The translations under genes were made by a program, and so were the position numbers. Shown here piece by piece: positions 8,753-21,600 of a DNA stretch of 64,000 nucleotides. The DNA is taken from contig CBDCXQ010000001.1 in assembly GCA_965223835.1 (NCBI GenBank), positions 3,038,001 through 3,102,000 on the forward strand. Direction: 5' to 3'. The notes beneath the pieces were generated by a model. It saw only the letters and a program-made list of their open reading frames with translations. It was not told the DNA's origin and searched no databases. The DNA comes from CAVYXZ01 sp965223835 (lineage in GTDB: Bacteria; Chloroflexota; Anaerolineae; Aggregatilineales; Phototrophicaceae). Positions within the stretch are counted from its first letter, which is position 1. Every line of letters starts with the position of its first letter.

Positions 8753-8781
8753 TTGCGGTAGATACGCTCGGCGGGCATAAT
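8753..8781 (+). promoter_or_regulatory. Promoter predicted to give a leaderless DUF2344 mRNA
   Basis: TTGCGG (8753-8758) and CATAAT (8776-8781) are 17 bases apart. Transcription would begin about seven bases later, at or next to the ATG at 8788. There is no Shine-Dalgarno sequence before either candidate ATG (8782 or 8788), which agrees with leaderless translation. Confidence 0.6.
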
Positions 8782-8787
8782 ATGCGC

Positions 8788-9438
8788 ATGTCAGAAAATC
8801 CAACCAAACAACGCCTGCTCATCACCTTCGGTAAATCAGGCCCCTTGAAATACACCAGCAATCTGGATGTTGCCAAAATCTGGGAACGAGTATTGCGCCG
8901 CGCCGGACTGCCGTTGCTCTATTCGCAAGGCTTCAACACCCGTCCCCGCATCCAGTTGGCCTCGGCACTGCCGCTGGGAATAACCAGCGAATGCGAGCTT
9001 TTGGACGTATCACTAAAACAAGTCATTGGGCTGGAAGGCGTGCGTGAACAACTGCTTAATGTCAGCCCAATGGGACTCGATGTGTATAAAGTAGAGTCCC
9101 TGAATATTAATCACCCAACGTTACAAACGCTCGTTCACAGCACCGAATACCGCATTCATTTTTTCAAACCCGTTTCCGATCTTCAGGAACGCGTTGATGT
9201 GTTGTTGTCCCGTGACAAGATTATCAAGCGTGTAGAAGGTAAAAAACGCACTCAAGTGTATGATCTCCGCCCCCTCATCTACAGCATCGCGCAGGACAGT
9301 ACGGGTGATCTGATTACCAAAGTGGCGGTTGGTGATCGGGGTAACGTTCGTCCCGGTGACATCATCCACGAATTAGGACTGACGGACCATCAATACGCCG
9401 TCCATCGGCAGCGCCTTGAACTGACCCCATCCAAGTAG
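8788..9438 (+). CDS. TIGR03936/DUF2344 family protein (partner of B12-binding radical SAM protein)
   Basis: This protein of about 216 residues matches the family through its N-terminal block: RLLITFGKSGPLKYTSNLD, then ERVLRRAGLPLLYSQGFN, then PRIQLASALPLGITSECELLDV. In many bacteria this domain is fused to, or encoded beside, a TIGR03960 radical SAM protein; here that partner is the gene at 25529, 16 kb away. The biochemical role of the family is not established as far as I know. Either ATG at 8782 or 8788 could be used; 8788 is chosen because the predicted promoter would start transcription there. Confidence 0.88.
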   Translation: MSENPTKQRLLITFGKSGPLKYTSNLDVAKIWERVLRRAGLPLLYSQGFNTRPRIQLASALPLGITSECELLDVSLKQVIGLEGVREQLLNVSPMGLDVYKVESLNINHPTLQTLVHSTEYRIHFFKPVSDLQERVDVLLSRDKIIKRVEGKKRTQVYDLRPLIYSIAQDSTGDLITKVAVGDRGNVRPGDIIHELGLTDHQYAVHRQRLELTPSK

Positions 9439-9539
9439 CAAAATAATCTTTACAATAATTTCACAAAACTGGGCCGATTGACCCGTAACGCCTGGGACCA
9501 TTGAGCGGTAATTAAGGCATGAAACCTTGACGAACAGTT

Positions 9540-9594
9540 GGCAATGGTTACTGTATAATAGGTTCAGCAGTGATTTTGAGCGTAAACCATTGCC
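9540..9594 (+). promoter_or_regulatory. Inverted repeat bracketing the -10 region of the giant-protein gene
   Basis: GGCAATGGTT (9540-9549) and AACCATTGCC (9585-9594) are perfect 10-base inverted copies 35 bases apart. They enclose a consensus TATAAT at 9554-9559. The nearest TTGACG (9527-9532) is 21 bases from the -10, too far for a standard promoter. A weak basal promoter controlled by a protein binding the repeat is plausible. The second arm would also be transcribed. Confidence 0.5.
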
Positions 9595-9623
9595 TTCTCG
9601 TTAATTTTCGGAGGCCTATTTCA

Positions 9624-12600
9624 ATGAAGCGTCAGTTGACAACCACTATCATCAATGGGGTCATGCTCTGCTCAATGTTATTGAGTCTGGTCGCCCCCTT
9701 TGCGTATACCAGCACGCATGTGGCTCAAGCGCAAGAAACGACCGAAGAACCCGCCCCACCCACTGAACCCAACACACCCGAACCGGTGGTTGACCCAACC
9801 GAGGTCATTGAAACAGCAACGACTGAAGCACCACCGGTTGAAACAACTGAAGCGCCACCGGTTGAAACAACTGAGGCGCCGCCTACTGAAACGACCGCGG
9901 AACCGGAAGCCACCGAAGCGGTTGAAGCCGCTGAGCCTTCCCCCGAAACGACCGAAGACCCAACGGCTGAATCAACTGAAGAAACCGCAGCAACTGAACC
10001 TGCCGAGGCGACTGAAGAACCAACGGTTGAGGCAACTGAACCCGCCGAAGTTACGCAAGAACCGGCCCCAAGCGAGACACCACCGACACCAACCGACGAA
10101 CCAACTGAACCTGCCCCGGATCCTGATCGTTTCGAGGACGATTTCCAGGATGGCGACACAGTTGGCTGGGTAATAGAACCCGGATGGGCGATTACGGCTG
10201 ACAATGAAAACTTGATGCTAACCGGCATTATCCCCGATGCTGCCGCGACCGTTCAAGCAATTAGCTGGGCGGATTTATCATTGACTGCCCGGCTACGAGT
10301 GCAGCCAGAAAATACCGCGATCATCACGATTCGTGGTGAGTATGATGTGAAGTTAGACGGTGCCGGTCTGGTAACGTTACAGCGTGAAGATGTTGTGCTG
10401 GCACAGGGACCGGCCCCGGCAGTGGAAGCAACGGATACCGCTGTCTGGCGCAAAGTCTCCCTTCAAGCACTGAGCAACATAATCACTGTCGCAGTTGATG
10501 ACGTGACGCTGTTCAGTTTTGATGATCCTGCTGCCTACTTCAGCGGTGCAATTGCCTTCAAAACTGACGCCGTAAATACTGGTGCCGTCAACGTAGATGA
10601 TGTGCTGATCGAACGGCTAGATGCTCCCACGATTATCCCCACCGCCGAGCCGACCCCGGAAGCGACGGCGGAGATCACTGAAGAACCCGAAACGACAGAG
10701 GAGCCAGCAGCAGAAGCCACAGACGAACCGGAAGCCGAAGGCACTGAGGAACCCAATGCTGAAGCAACGGAAGAACCAGCCCCGGTGGAAATCGTGGCCG
10801 TTCCGGTCCTCATCGCCGATTTTGAAAGTGAACTCGTCAACTGGATTGCCAGCGATGGCGCAGTGATCGTCGCTGCTGGTGAAGGCAATCAGGCACTGCT
10901 GCTTAATGGTGGCGGAAGTCTATTGCCCGCCATTGAGCTGACGCTGAGTGATTTTCGCCTCGAAGCCCAGGTCCAATTCCTGACCGATGCGGCAGGGGGT
11001 CTGAATATTCCCTTCCACACCAGCGAAAACGGCAGCTACATCCTATCCTTTGAACCCGGCCAGACCACGCTGTTGCGTAATAATGGCGAAACGACCGAAA
11101 CGCTGGCAGCAATGGTTGCAACCCATGATCTTAACGTCTGGCATGCGCTCAGCCTGGAAGTCAGCGGCAACGCGATAACGGTCATGGTAAACGATGGCCT
11201 CGAAATTGAATATGCGGGCGAAAATGCGCTGACCGCTGGTTCATTGGCGCTCGCGGCTACTGGTGAAACCAGTTTGCTGCTGGACAAAGTGGCAGTCTAC
11301 GAACTTATCCCGCAGGATCTGTTGGTTACGCCGACTCCCCTGCCGACCTACACCCTGAACGAAGAAAATGCGACTAAACTACCCGACCCGCTCTACCAAG
11401 TGCTGACGCTGCTCGAAGCCGACGATCAGGCCGGCGCACTGGCCCTCGCCGCCGATCTGGGCGTGAATATCCTGGATGATGCACTGTCTCTCGATCTGGT
11501 TGTCTGGCCCGCTACAGCGCTCGACACCGCTGCGGTACAGGCGGTTGTCGAACAACATGGCGGTGTTGTCACCGAGGTTTATGAGAAAAACATCACCGCA
11601 CAGGTCACGCTACCCAATGTGGTCGCGGTTATCAGCACTGCCGAAGTGTTGGCAGTCCGTTTGCCAGAAGTCGCTGTGTCGGCCAGCTCCAGTCTCGCAC
11701 CGGCGCAACAACCCGGATTAGAACCGGACTACCCGGACAGTCTGCCCATAATTGGCTGGAACGACTGGAATCAACAATCAATCACCGGTTCAGGCGTCAG
11801 AATTGGTGTCATTGATACCAGCACCACATCAAACCACATGAACGCCGTTGTGAATATGATCGGCTTCATTGCTCCCAATGCCACCGTCACCCGCTATGCA
11901 GCGACGACCGCGGCCCAGCTTGCCACCCGCATCGGTAGCGCTCGTTCGGCTGACAGCGACATCATTCTAATTGCAATGGATCTGGGGGCGCAGGTTAGCC
12001 CCGGCGACGGCACCGGCGCGAACGGCAGTGCCCAGAGTGTCTATACCCAGATTCAGAATGCGCACAATGAAGGCCGTCTGGTCGTTGCCAGTGCAGGTAA
12101 CAATAATGGCCGGTACGAGAGCTTCAATTACACTGTCCAAAATACGGATGTCACCATTACCGCCAATCAAGGAGCCTTCGTCATCAACGTGAGTTGGAAT
12201 GACTGGGCGGGCAGTGTCAATATTCGATCTGATATTTCGGGTACGGGCATCACCGCAACGAGTAGTCCGGCAACCCGTGTTGGCGATCCCGGTTACCAGC
12301 TTGCTGGTACCTGTAGTAACCCAACATGTACCATTAACCTCAACTTTGGTGCTCCCCACAGCAACCCTACCGGCAACATCGTTCAGGTGCAGTTCTTGCA
12401 ACCCAATGTCGCGGCTGGTGCGGGTACCATTGATAACGTTACTGGCTCGGCAGCTTTAACTACTACTGGTAACATCGCCCGGCCAGCGGATTCACCGTTT
12501 GCGTTCGCGGTGGGCGCGGTCTGCCCATCCCAAATTGATCACTTCCCGATTGCGCTCGACAGTTCACACGGTCCCATTTTCGGCGGCGGCGGTTCGACAC

Positions 12601-15600
12601 CAACCGGTGCCAGCCAGACGGCGCCCCGTAGTTCCTATAAGCCGGATGTGGTCGCGCCGACCCATCTGTGGGTAAATTCAACGCTCGGCAACCCGGACTT
12701 CAATTGTGGCACGGACAATCCGGCCACGGGCGGCTTCAACGGCACATCAGCGTCCGCCGCGCATGTAGCGGGTATGGCAGCCCTGCTCCTGTCAAATAAT
12801 GCGATGGATGATGAAATCGCCACGAATGTGAATCCCGCCCAGGCCATAAAGAACTACATGCAAACGCATACCGTTGACCTGTTTGCCGGTGCGCAAAAAG
12901 GCTTCGACCAGGTTTATGGCGCGGGCCTGACCATTCTGGGAGATCCTGACTACGATCTCAGTCAGGTTGATAACCCGCTGCAAACCGGCGGTAACGCCGT
13001 CTATGTCAGCGCCGCCAATCCCAATAGCAACCAGTCGGGCACTTTCGATAATCCCTTTATCCATGCGGCCCGGGCCATTGAATACGCCGTAGACAATACG
13101 ATTAGTCGTATCGTATTCCTGCCCGGTGAATATGTGACCGGCTTCGACATTACGAATCTGACTAACCTGTCACTAGAAAGTTTCAACAATCAGGCGACCT
13201 TCTGGGTCAACAACAGCTTCGAAGACCGGGCTGGCATCTACATTGAAAACAGCACCCAGATCACAATGGAAGGTTTTACCTTCAATGCGGCGAACCCGGC
13301 GGACATGCCCCTCTGGGCGGTGTTCCGCAATTATCCGGCAGAATTTGTCCGGCCTCAAGCCATCGAATTCTCCAACAGCACACTTACCAGCGCCGACAGC
13401 AGCGTTGTACGAGACTCGATCTTCACCGGGTTTATTGACGAAGCCCCGGTCTTTGTCAACCGCACTTACGATCTGAGTTTTTTCGATAACACATTCACAA
13501 ACATTGATACCTCTGGCGGTCAACTCAATCGCGCCGCGATGCATATTACCAATTCCAACCCGGCCAGTGACCGTCTCATGTTGCGGGGCAACACCTTTAC
13601 CGGTATTCGGGGTACGGTTAATGTTAATCCGAACCGAGAAGCCATTATCCGCATCGAAAACAGCGCCGTCGACATCTTCAGTAACTTTTTCCACGATCTG
13701 AATGCCGAAACGGTGTTAAATATCTTGAATGATGCGACAGATGGCACCGAACAGGTCAACATCTTCAGCAACGTTTTCTTACGTACCCAGAACCTTGTAT
13801 TACACATGACCGAGCCGGCTGGAGGCAGCGGCGCAGCACCACAAACACGTTTCATCAATAATACGGTCGCGTTGCAAAACCAGGTTCATAACATTGATCC
13901 GGCAGGGGAACAGGCCCTGATCCGGCGCACCGACGGTGTGGACACGACTCCTTTCGCCGTGCACAACAACCTGTTTTATGATAATGGGGCAAGCCGGGTC
14001 ATTCATCACGCTCCCAGCAACAGTGCCTTCTCATTCTGCCGGTCAATTGATCAACCCGCGGTTAATGAAACGGGCGCACGTAATAACTGGGTGATCGCCA
14101 CACAAACTGGCTTTGGATCAGGAACCTGTGATAAGTCATTTGAGGAACTTTCCGTTGCCCAAAATGACAACATCCTGTCTGATGACCTCATTGATCCGGT
14201 GAACATATTCTCCGGCGCAGCACCTGGCTTCCCCCTCGATCCCAATAATGATCCAATTTACTACCAGATTATTGACGGGGCCGACGGTGTTGATCGCGGC
14301 GACATAGCCCTCCTCCTGCCCCCGAATGTTGACTTCTCCGGCAATGTTCGTAATGCCGACGGCAACGATGATGATGTGGACGAGCCAGACATGGGCGCGT
14401 TCGAACTGGTCCCGCTGGAAGCCGGTCCCATCAATATCACCCGCAGCGAAGATTACTTTAACAACCAGGATGGCCTCGGCAATGCCAACGACCGTTCAAC
14501 CGCGTTTGCGATAGACCTGCGGGGTGCGGTTGCCGGTGGTTTCGCGCCGTTTACCTTCACGGTTAAGACGTTCCCGACCAACTTCAGTACCGACCCATCG
14601 GACTTCTGTCTGGGCGCAGGGCTGCGCATCATCGACAACTTCGCTTACTACTGCCCGCCGCAGCACTTCTATACGGACCCAACGGATAGCGATCCCATTA
14701 TCCCGGATGATGTCGTATTCGAATACTACGCATTCGACCGCACTGGCGATCCGACCGACCCCAGCGAAGCGCCGTTCAATTCGGTGACGTTAGAAATCCA
14801 GCCAACAGTCGATTCGCAGTTGACCGATCCGATTGATTACTCCTATGTAGTCGAAGCTGGTGCGGCCATCACCTTCCGGCTGCGACCCTATGTCCGGTTC
14901 AATAACTTCAGATTCTCCGAATTGGGGACAGCCAATACCGATCAAGCCGACTATCCCTTCACCCCGGACTCAGACATTACAATTGTCGATTTTGAGAACC
15001 CCAACATTCTCGATCATGGCGGCGCTGGTCTCGAAAGCTATATCGAAACACAAATTCAAGCGGCGGACCCGAACGACGGTTCCATTGTCCTCCAAACCTC
15101 ACCCGGTGAACGCGGCTTCGTCGAATTTACCTACTCCGTAACCGACTCTTATTCGGGCGGCGCGGGTACGGTCGCCAATACAATCCGCATTATCGTTACT
15201 GGTTTGCTGCCCGAAAAGGGTCTGCACGATGACGCCAGCTTCAATTTCACCTACAACAACCTTGACGGCGGTGACGATGCCTGGCAGCCGATCACCAGTA
15301 CCACAAGCATCAATAATACCCTCCATCGATCCCGTCAGTTGAACGATGTCGCGGGCTTCGACTTTGTCGGCGAGGGTTTCGTCCTCTACATGCAGGGCGT
15401 GGGCCGCGAAGCCCAGTGGGAACTGCGCGTGAATAACCCCAATGGCGAGCCATTATTGGACTTAGAATGGGTCCAACAGCTAGATGGCAGTTGGATTGCC
15501 GAACGCGATGGTTTCACCTGTAGTACACGCGCCAACATCAGTGACAATCTGATTACAAACCGCGACCGACACCTTTACACCATTTCCTGTGAAGGCCTGC

Positions 15601-18600
15601 GTGAAAATGAAGCCCATAACATTCAGGTCATCAACCGGCAAGGTGGTCGTTTCGTCCAGGTTGACGCGTTCTCCATTCTGTTCGATGCCGACCCACTACT
15701 CCCGGGTTTTCATGAAGTCACCGAGCATGACATCTTTACCACTTTCGCGGGTTGGGCAACTGAAATCAACCAGAGCGCATCCAATGGTCGCACCCTCATC
15801 CAGACATCGGATGGTGTCAGCGATACTGTTTTCCGTTTCATTGGCAGTGGGGTTGCTATCGGCACCACTCTTGAACGCATTAGCGATGGTGTTGGCGGTT
15901 TCGTGGGCGCGGATTATGACATCTGCATCACACCCCAGATCGATAACATCCCCCGTGAAGAAGTCTGCCAGAACTTTAACAATAGCCTGGGTGCTGGCCG
16001 TAGCGCAACCTGGAATGTCTTCCGATCATTCAGTGGCTATGACTATCAACCACTGGCTGCATCACCCAATGTGCATCAAGTACGGATCAAGATAAACGAC
16101 ATCCCGGTTGGCACTCGCCTGGTCATCGACTCAATCACCATTCTGGGCGATCAACCGGTCGCCCCGCTCGACAATCGCGTGACGGAAGACGACATGCTGG
16201 GCTATATTGTCACTGGCAACGGCATGGATGACAGTTGGAGCCTGACAACAGTTGACCGTCAGGCCTCCAACGGAAGCCTGACCAGTTTGAGCCGCCGGGT
16301 TGTGGCCGCCGGTCCATATATAACTTTCAATGTTGATGACGACATTGATCTACTGCACTGGTACCGTCGGGCCGCCAGCCGCGACAGCCATAATATCCTG
16401 GTTTGTGTCGATCGCGCTCAAGGCGAGGTTGGTATCACAGAGCATTGTCAGCCCTACGACCTGCGTACATCACCCAATCCATTGCTGATCCGAGAATCCG
16501 ATTTTGGCGTTGCCGGCTGGGGCACTGGTTGGTCAGATGATGTAATCCATAGTGTCGAGATTTTTAGTCTAGTGAACGAGAGCTTCAACCTCGATAAGAT
16601 TGAAATATTCGACAGCACGCAACCGCTGGAAGCTGGCTTCTACGAAGATTACGTATTGAGTGCCAACAGTGAAGCCTTTGGTTTCTACGATACCACCGGA
16701 ATTGACCTGACTGGCAGCAGTGTTGGCATCATACAGGATCGTACAACCCGCCGTTCATCAGCGAGTTCTGTTGCCCGAACGGACACCGCCAACGAAGGTG
16801 CTTTGTTCCAGATGCATGGCACTGGTTTTACCGCTTACTTCACTCAGGATCAACTCTCCGGCGATGTATTGATCTGCTGGGATAATACCCTGACCAACAA
16901 TGCCAATACGGTTGAGGCCAGTGGCAACTGCCGCACCTACACTAATTACAGTGGCCGTACAACATACCTGGTCGGTCATACGGTGATTGGTTTGCCGGAA
17001 GATGACTACACCGTCAGCATTCGCAACCTGCAAAATCCTGATCGATTGACGCAGCGGATGATGCTGGACGCATTCGAGATTAGCAACGACACTCTGCCCA
17101 CCAACATCCTGACCGGTGACAGTGGCACACGCTTCGAAACCAGTTACGATAACCGTATCGAAGACGATCTGTTCCTGTACTACGGCAGCGATTGGAGCAG
17201 CGTCGAGGGTCGACGCGCACGAGCCTTCTCCGGTGAGAATTATGATACGATCCGCAACAAACCGGGCGCAGGCCTTGTCTTCCGCGTGCAAAATGTTGAC
17301 ACCCTGCGCATTGAGCGCACCGCCCGTCGCGGTTACGCAGCAATGGAAATCTGTGTAGACGGCAGCGCAATCTGTCGCCCCATTCCGGGCGATCTAACGC
17401 CAGCAGTTGTTCACCTGTCAGAACTGGTCGATAGCTTTAATATCAGCGAGGAACATGTCATTTCGCTGGTCCTGACCAGCAATGGCACCTTCAATCTAGA
17501 TGCAATTGACATCTTTGACACCTCAGCACCTCTGCTGCCCGCTCGTTATGAAGACGATTACCCGGCACTGAAATATGATATAAGCTGGGCTAATCGGAGT
17601 AGCGGCACTTATTCTGAAAGACATGCTCAATGGTCGAATGAAAATGAGGCCACGCTGCTGTTCCATATGTACGGTTCGTTCGTCCAGATCGCTGCCTTCG
17701 TTAACCAGTACGAACAGATGGAAGTCTGCTATGTCAGTGGGATTGAACTTGACCCGGCAGCGGTCAACGCCAACTGTAACAACTTCCCGGTAAATAATGG
17801 ACAATCATTGCGCGGACGCCATATCTTCGACAGTGGCGCACTCAGCGGTGCTCCCGGTAACTATACAGTGCGGGTGCGTCATAACAACCCATCGCAATCA
17901 ACCGGGAATTTCCTGTACATTGACTACATTCAGGTGATGAATGATCTTGAGCCGCTGACCGTCGGTCGCCACGAGGATAATCACCCCTCGTTAACCAACG
18001 GCACAACCGGCACCTGGACCACTCAATTCACCCGCAACGCCAGTGAAGGCAGTTACCTGCGCACGCAGACTGCTGGCGACTCCATCGAATTTGAATTTGA
18101 TGGCACCGGCTTTGGTATTGGCACTTTCATTGACCGCTTCGGCAGCGAGATGGAAATCTGCTGGGACAATGGGGGAGTGCCTGAATGTCATACGTATCAG
18201 AACGAAGCCAGCCGGACCAGTACCCTGATAACCCGTGCCATTACCGGTCTACCGGATGATACCTACACGGTAACAATTACCAATGTAAACGACGGTCAAA
18301 CACAACTGACTGACCCGCCGTCAGCGCGTGATATTGTTACATATCCGCCAACGCTGGTGATTGACTTTGTAGAAATCTATGATGAATTGCCGCAGATTTT
18401 GGTCGCAGCCGATCGCGGCACCTACAATGATGATGGAGCGGACGAAAACGGGGGTGAACCACTGGCTCAACTATTACCCACAGATGGCTGGGTACAGTTC
18501 GCTGATCGCAACGCCCGCGGTGCGACTCATGAAAGTTTGTTCAGTGTTGTTGACACGCGCAATCGCGTAACACGAAATTACGCTGGGCAGTCCGTGACTT

Positions 18601-21600
18601 TCCGTACAACGGTGCCAGCCAGCAGCGATAACGCACTAATCTTGGACCTGTACAAAGCGGAACGTAACAATGCGACTTTGCAAGTCTGCATCCTGAATGG
18701 CATGAATCTTGTCGGCGATTGCCAGGTGATTGATGCGACCACCAATCGCTATCATGCAATCACATTAGACACTGCCGGCACCTACTCAATCAGTATCAGC
18801 AGTCTAACCCCCGGCTACTTCCGGTTAGACGGCTTCCAGTTCGTCGAAGATAACACTCTGGGAGGTGGTCGGTACGAAGATGTTGTCATCAATGCAATTG
18901 GTGATGCTTTAATCACCAATGATGCCTGGACTTCAATTGTAAATCGTCGGGCCAGCAACAGCAGTACGCTGCAAACGATTGATGTTGATGATTTCCTGCA
19001 ATTTGCCTTTTATGGCACAGGCTTCAGCATCGGCACAGAAACTGGCCGCAACGGTAGCGAAATGCTGGTGTGTTACTTGCAATCAGCAACCCCACCCGGC
19101 ACCTGGGACGGTAGTGGTAGCCAACAGTGCTACGAATTCCAGAACGAAGCCAGCCGGGGCAGCAATAACATCAGCCGTACTATCGCTGGCTTGCCCGAAG
19201 CCACCTATCAGGTCGGTGTCGTCCATCTTGATGACGGCAACACACAACTCACCGATCCGGCATCGCCGCGTGACAACGTGACTTATCCGGCTACCCTGAC
19301 CATCGACTACGTGGACATCTTTGCGGACCCGTTACCCCCAACCATCAGTATCGGTGATGGCGGCAACTTCAATGAAGATGCCGATGACGGTAGCGAAGCC
19401 TATATGAACCTGTTCCCGACAGAACGCTGGACGCAACTGACCGAACGCAACGCCCGCGGCGCATCTGAAGAGAGCCTGTATAGCGTCGTTGACACGCGCA
19501 ATCGAGCGTCAGCAGCCTATGCTGGCCCGGCTGCGGTCCTCCGGGTCGAAGTCGCTGCCAATGACGTGGCAACGGTGACACTCGATACCTATGCCAGTGG
19601 CCGCAACCACAGTGACCAGTTACTGGCGTGTATCGTGGGTGGCAGCGCTGACGACTTGCTTGCATGTAACATCATCACCACCATGCCTGATAGTGAGTTC
19701 CAGGTAGCCACCATTGATAATACTGCGATTGGTACAGCTACTGAATACTCACTTTTCTTCCAGACACTGACACCAGGCTACCTGCGCGTGGATAGCTTTA
19801 AAGTCCAGCATGGCGCTACACTCAGCACCGGTCGCTATGAAGACATTCATGTCCAGGTTGATGGTCTAATTCTCCGAAATCCCAGTGTAGAATGGGCCAC
19901 GGTCAGCAATCGCGCCTACACGAACGGTACCATTGTCTCGACGACGCGAGCCGATAATGACCCCAACAACAGCAATGTTGAAGGCGACTTTATCCGCTTC
20001 GTAATGCAGGGCACAGGCTTTGCCATCGGTACACACGTAGGTCGCACGGGCAGCGAAATGCGGGTTTGCTTCGTACCCGAAGCATCTTACGACGATGGCG
20101 GAGTGAATGAGAACTTCTTCGACAAGCTCGGTGAAGAATGCATTGACTTCCAAAATGAAGCCAGCCGCACGAATCGCGATGTCTTACGGAGTGTTACAGG
20201 CCTACCCGAAGACACCTATGTAGTGGGCGTACTCAACGTAGATGATGGCAACAGTAATCTGAGTGACCCACCGGTAGCCCGCGACAACGTGACCTACCCG
20301 GCAACGCTCATCATTGACTTCATTGATGTGTACAACGAACCAGCGTTAACATCTGTCACGACCGCCGGTGTGTATAACGAAGATGCACTCGACGGTAGTG
20401 AAAACCCATTCATCCAGTTGCTGCCAGCCGATAACTGGACAATGGTCGAAGGACGCTCGGCGCGTCTGGCGACTGAGGAAAGTTATGTCGGCATCGCCGA
20501 TAGCCGTAACCGTGTCACCAGTCGGCAGATTGGTGGAACCGCCACCATGCAGGTCCAGGTTCCGGGTAGCAGTTCTACCACACTGGCCCTGAATATCTAT
20601 CGTGCCGAGCGCAACAATAGTGACCAGCTCATGGCATGCGTGCTCAATGGTTCGAATCTGGTAGCGATAACCGGTGACCCCGATAATCCATGTGCAATGC
20701 TAGACACCATGCAAACCAATACCTATCAGGTCATCACGATTGAAAATAGCAGCGGCAGTCCAACGGATTTCACTGTCTTCTACCAGACGCTGACTCAGGG
20801 TTTCTTCCGAGTAGATGGCTTCCAGGTGGTTAATGATGGTATCCTGACCGCAGGGATCTTTGATAATCACTTCATGGCAGATAACGGGCTGATTGATCTG
20901 AACGGCAATTGGGATCTCCCGCCGGCCCGTGGCACCAAAGTGCGCGGCACTTATGGTGGTGAGATTATCCGCACGCAGGATGAAAATGCGAACCTGATCT
21001 TCCACTTCACCGGCAGCGGTATCTCAGTCGTCACTCACGAAGACGCCTACCGGTTGGATCTTGAAGTCTGCTTTGTCCCAGAAAGTGTCTATGTGGACGA
21101 AACCAGCTTCGATGACACTGACCTGGCATTCTGCCGCCTGAACTCCACTGAACTGACACGTGGCAGCCACACGCAGTACGGCGTGAACTTCTACGGCCTG
21201 ACGCCGGATACCTATGCGGTACGGGTACAGGTGAACGAAGTCCCCACCGACTTGGTGCGGGAGTGGTTCAAAGTGGATGCGATCGCTATTTTCGATAGCG
21301 TAACTGACGGCGCCGCCTTGCAAAACGGCATGTATGATGACGCCGAATTGCTTGATCATGAGGCAGTTCGCTTCGCACCGGCGGATTTCTGGTCGCCAAA
21401 GTCCCGTGTCCGCAGCGGTCCGCCACGCGGCCCCTGGCAGCTTACCCAACAGGAAGCCACTAACGCAGGTTCAATCGTGCAACTCTTTGTCGAAGGCAAT
21501 GTCTTGATCCTGTATCAGGAATTCTCAGGCCGCAACTCTGGTGATGTTCAGCTATGTATCGTTGTCGAAGGTTCTGATGACAACGAATTGCTCTGCAACA

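Noticed and set aside
9816..9896. Regularly repeated 24-base units, considered as a CRISPR-like or minisatellite array
   Set aside because: The units are contiguous without spacers, in frame, and encode a stalk peptide.
9725..10228. Long open frame on the minus strand opposite the giant gene's stalk, encoding a Ser/Gly/Val-rich product
   Set aside because: It is the mirror of the repetitive Thr/Glu/Pro codons on the plus strand; low-complexity coding sequence often leaves such frames open. It has no ribosome-binding site.
13173..13694. Minus-strand frame of 173 codons within the beta-helix region
   Set aside because: It is opposite continuous secreted-protein coding sequence, with no start signals.
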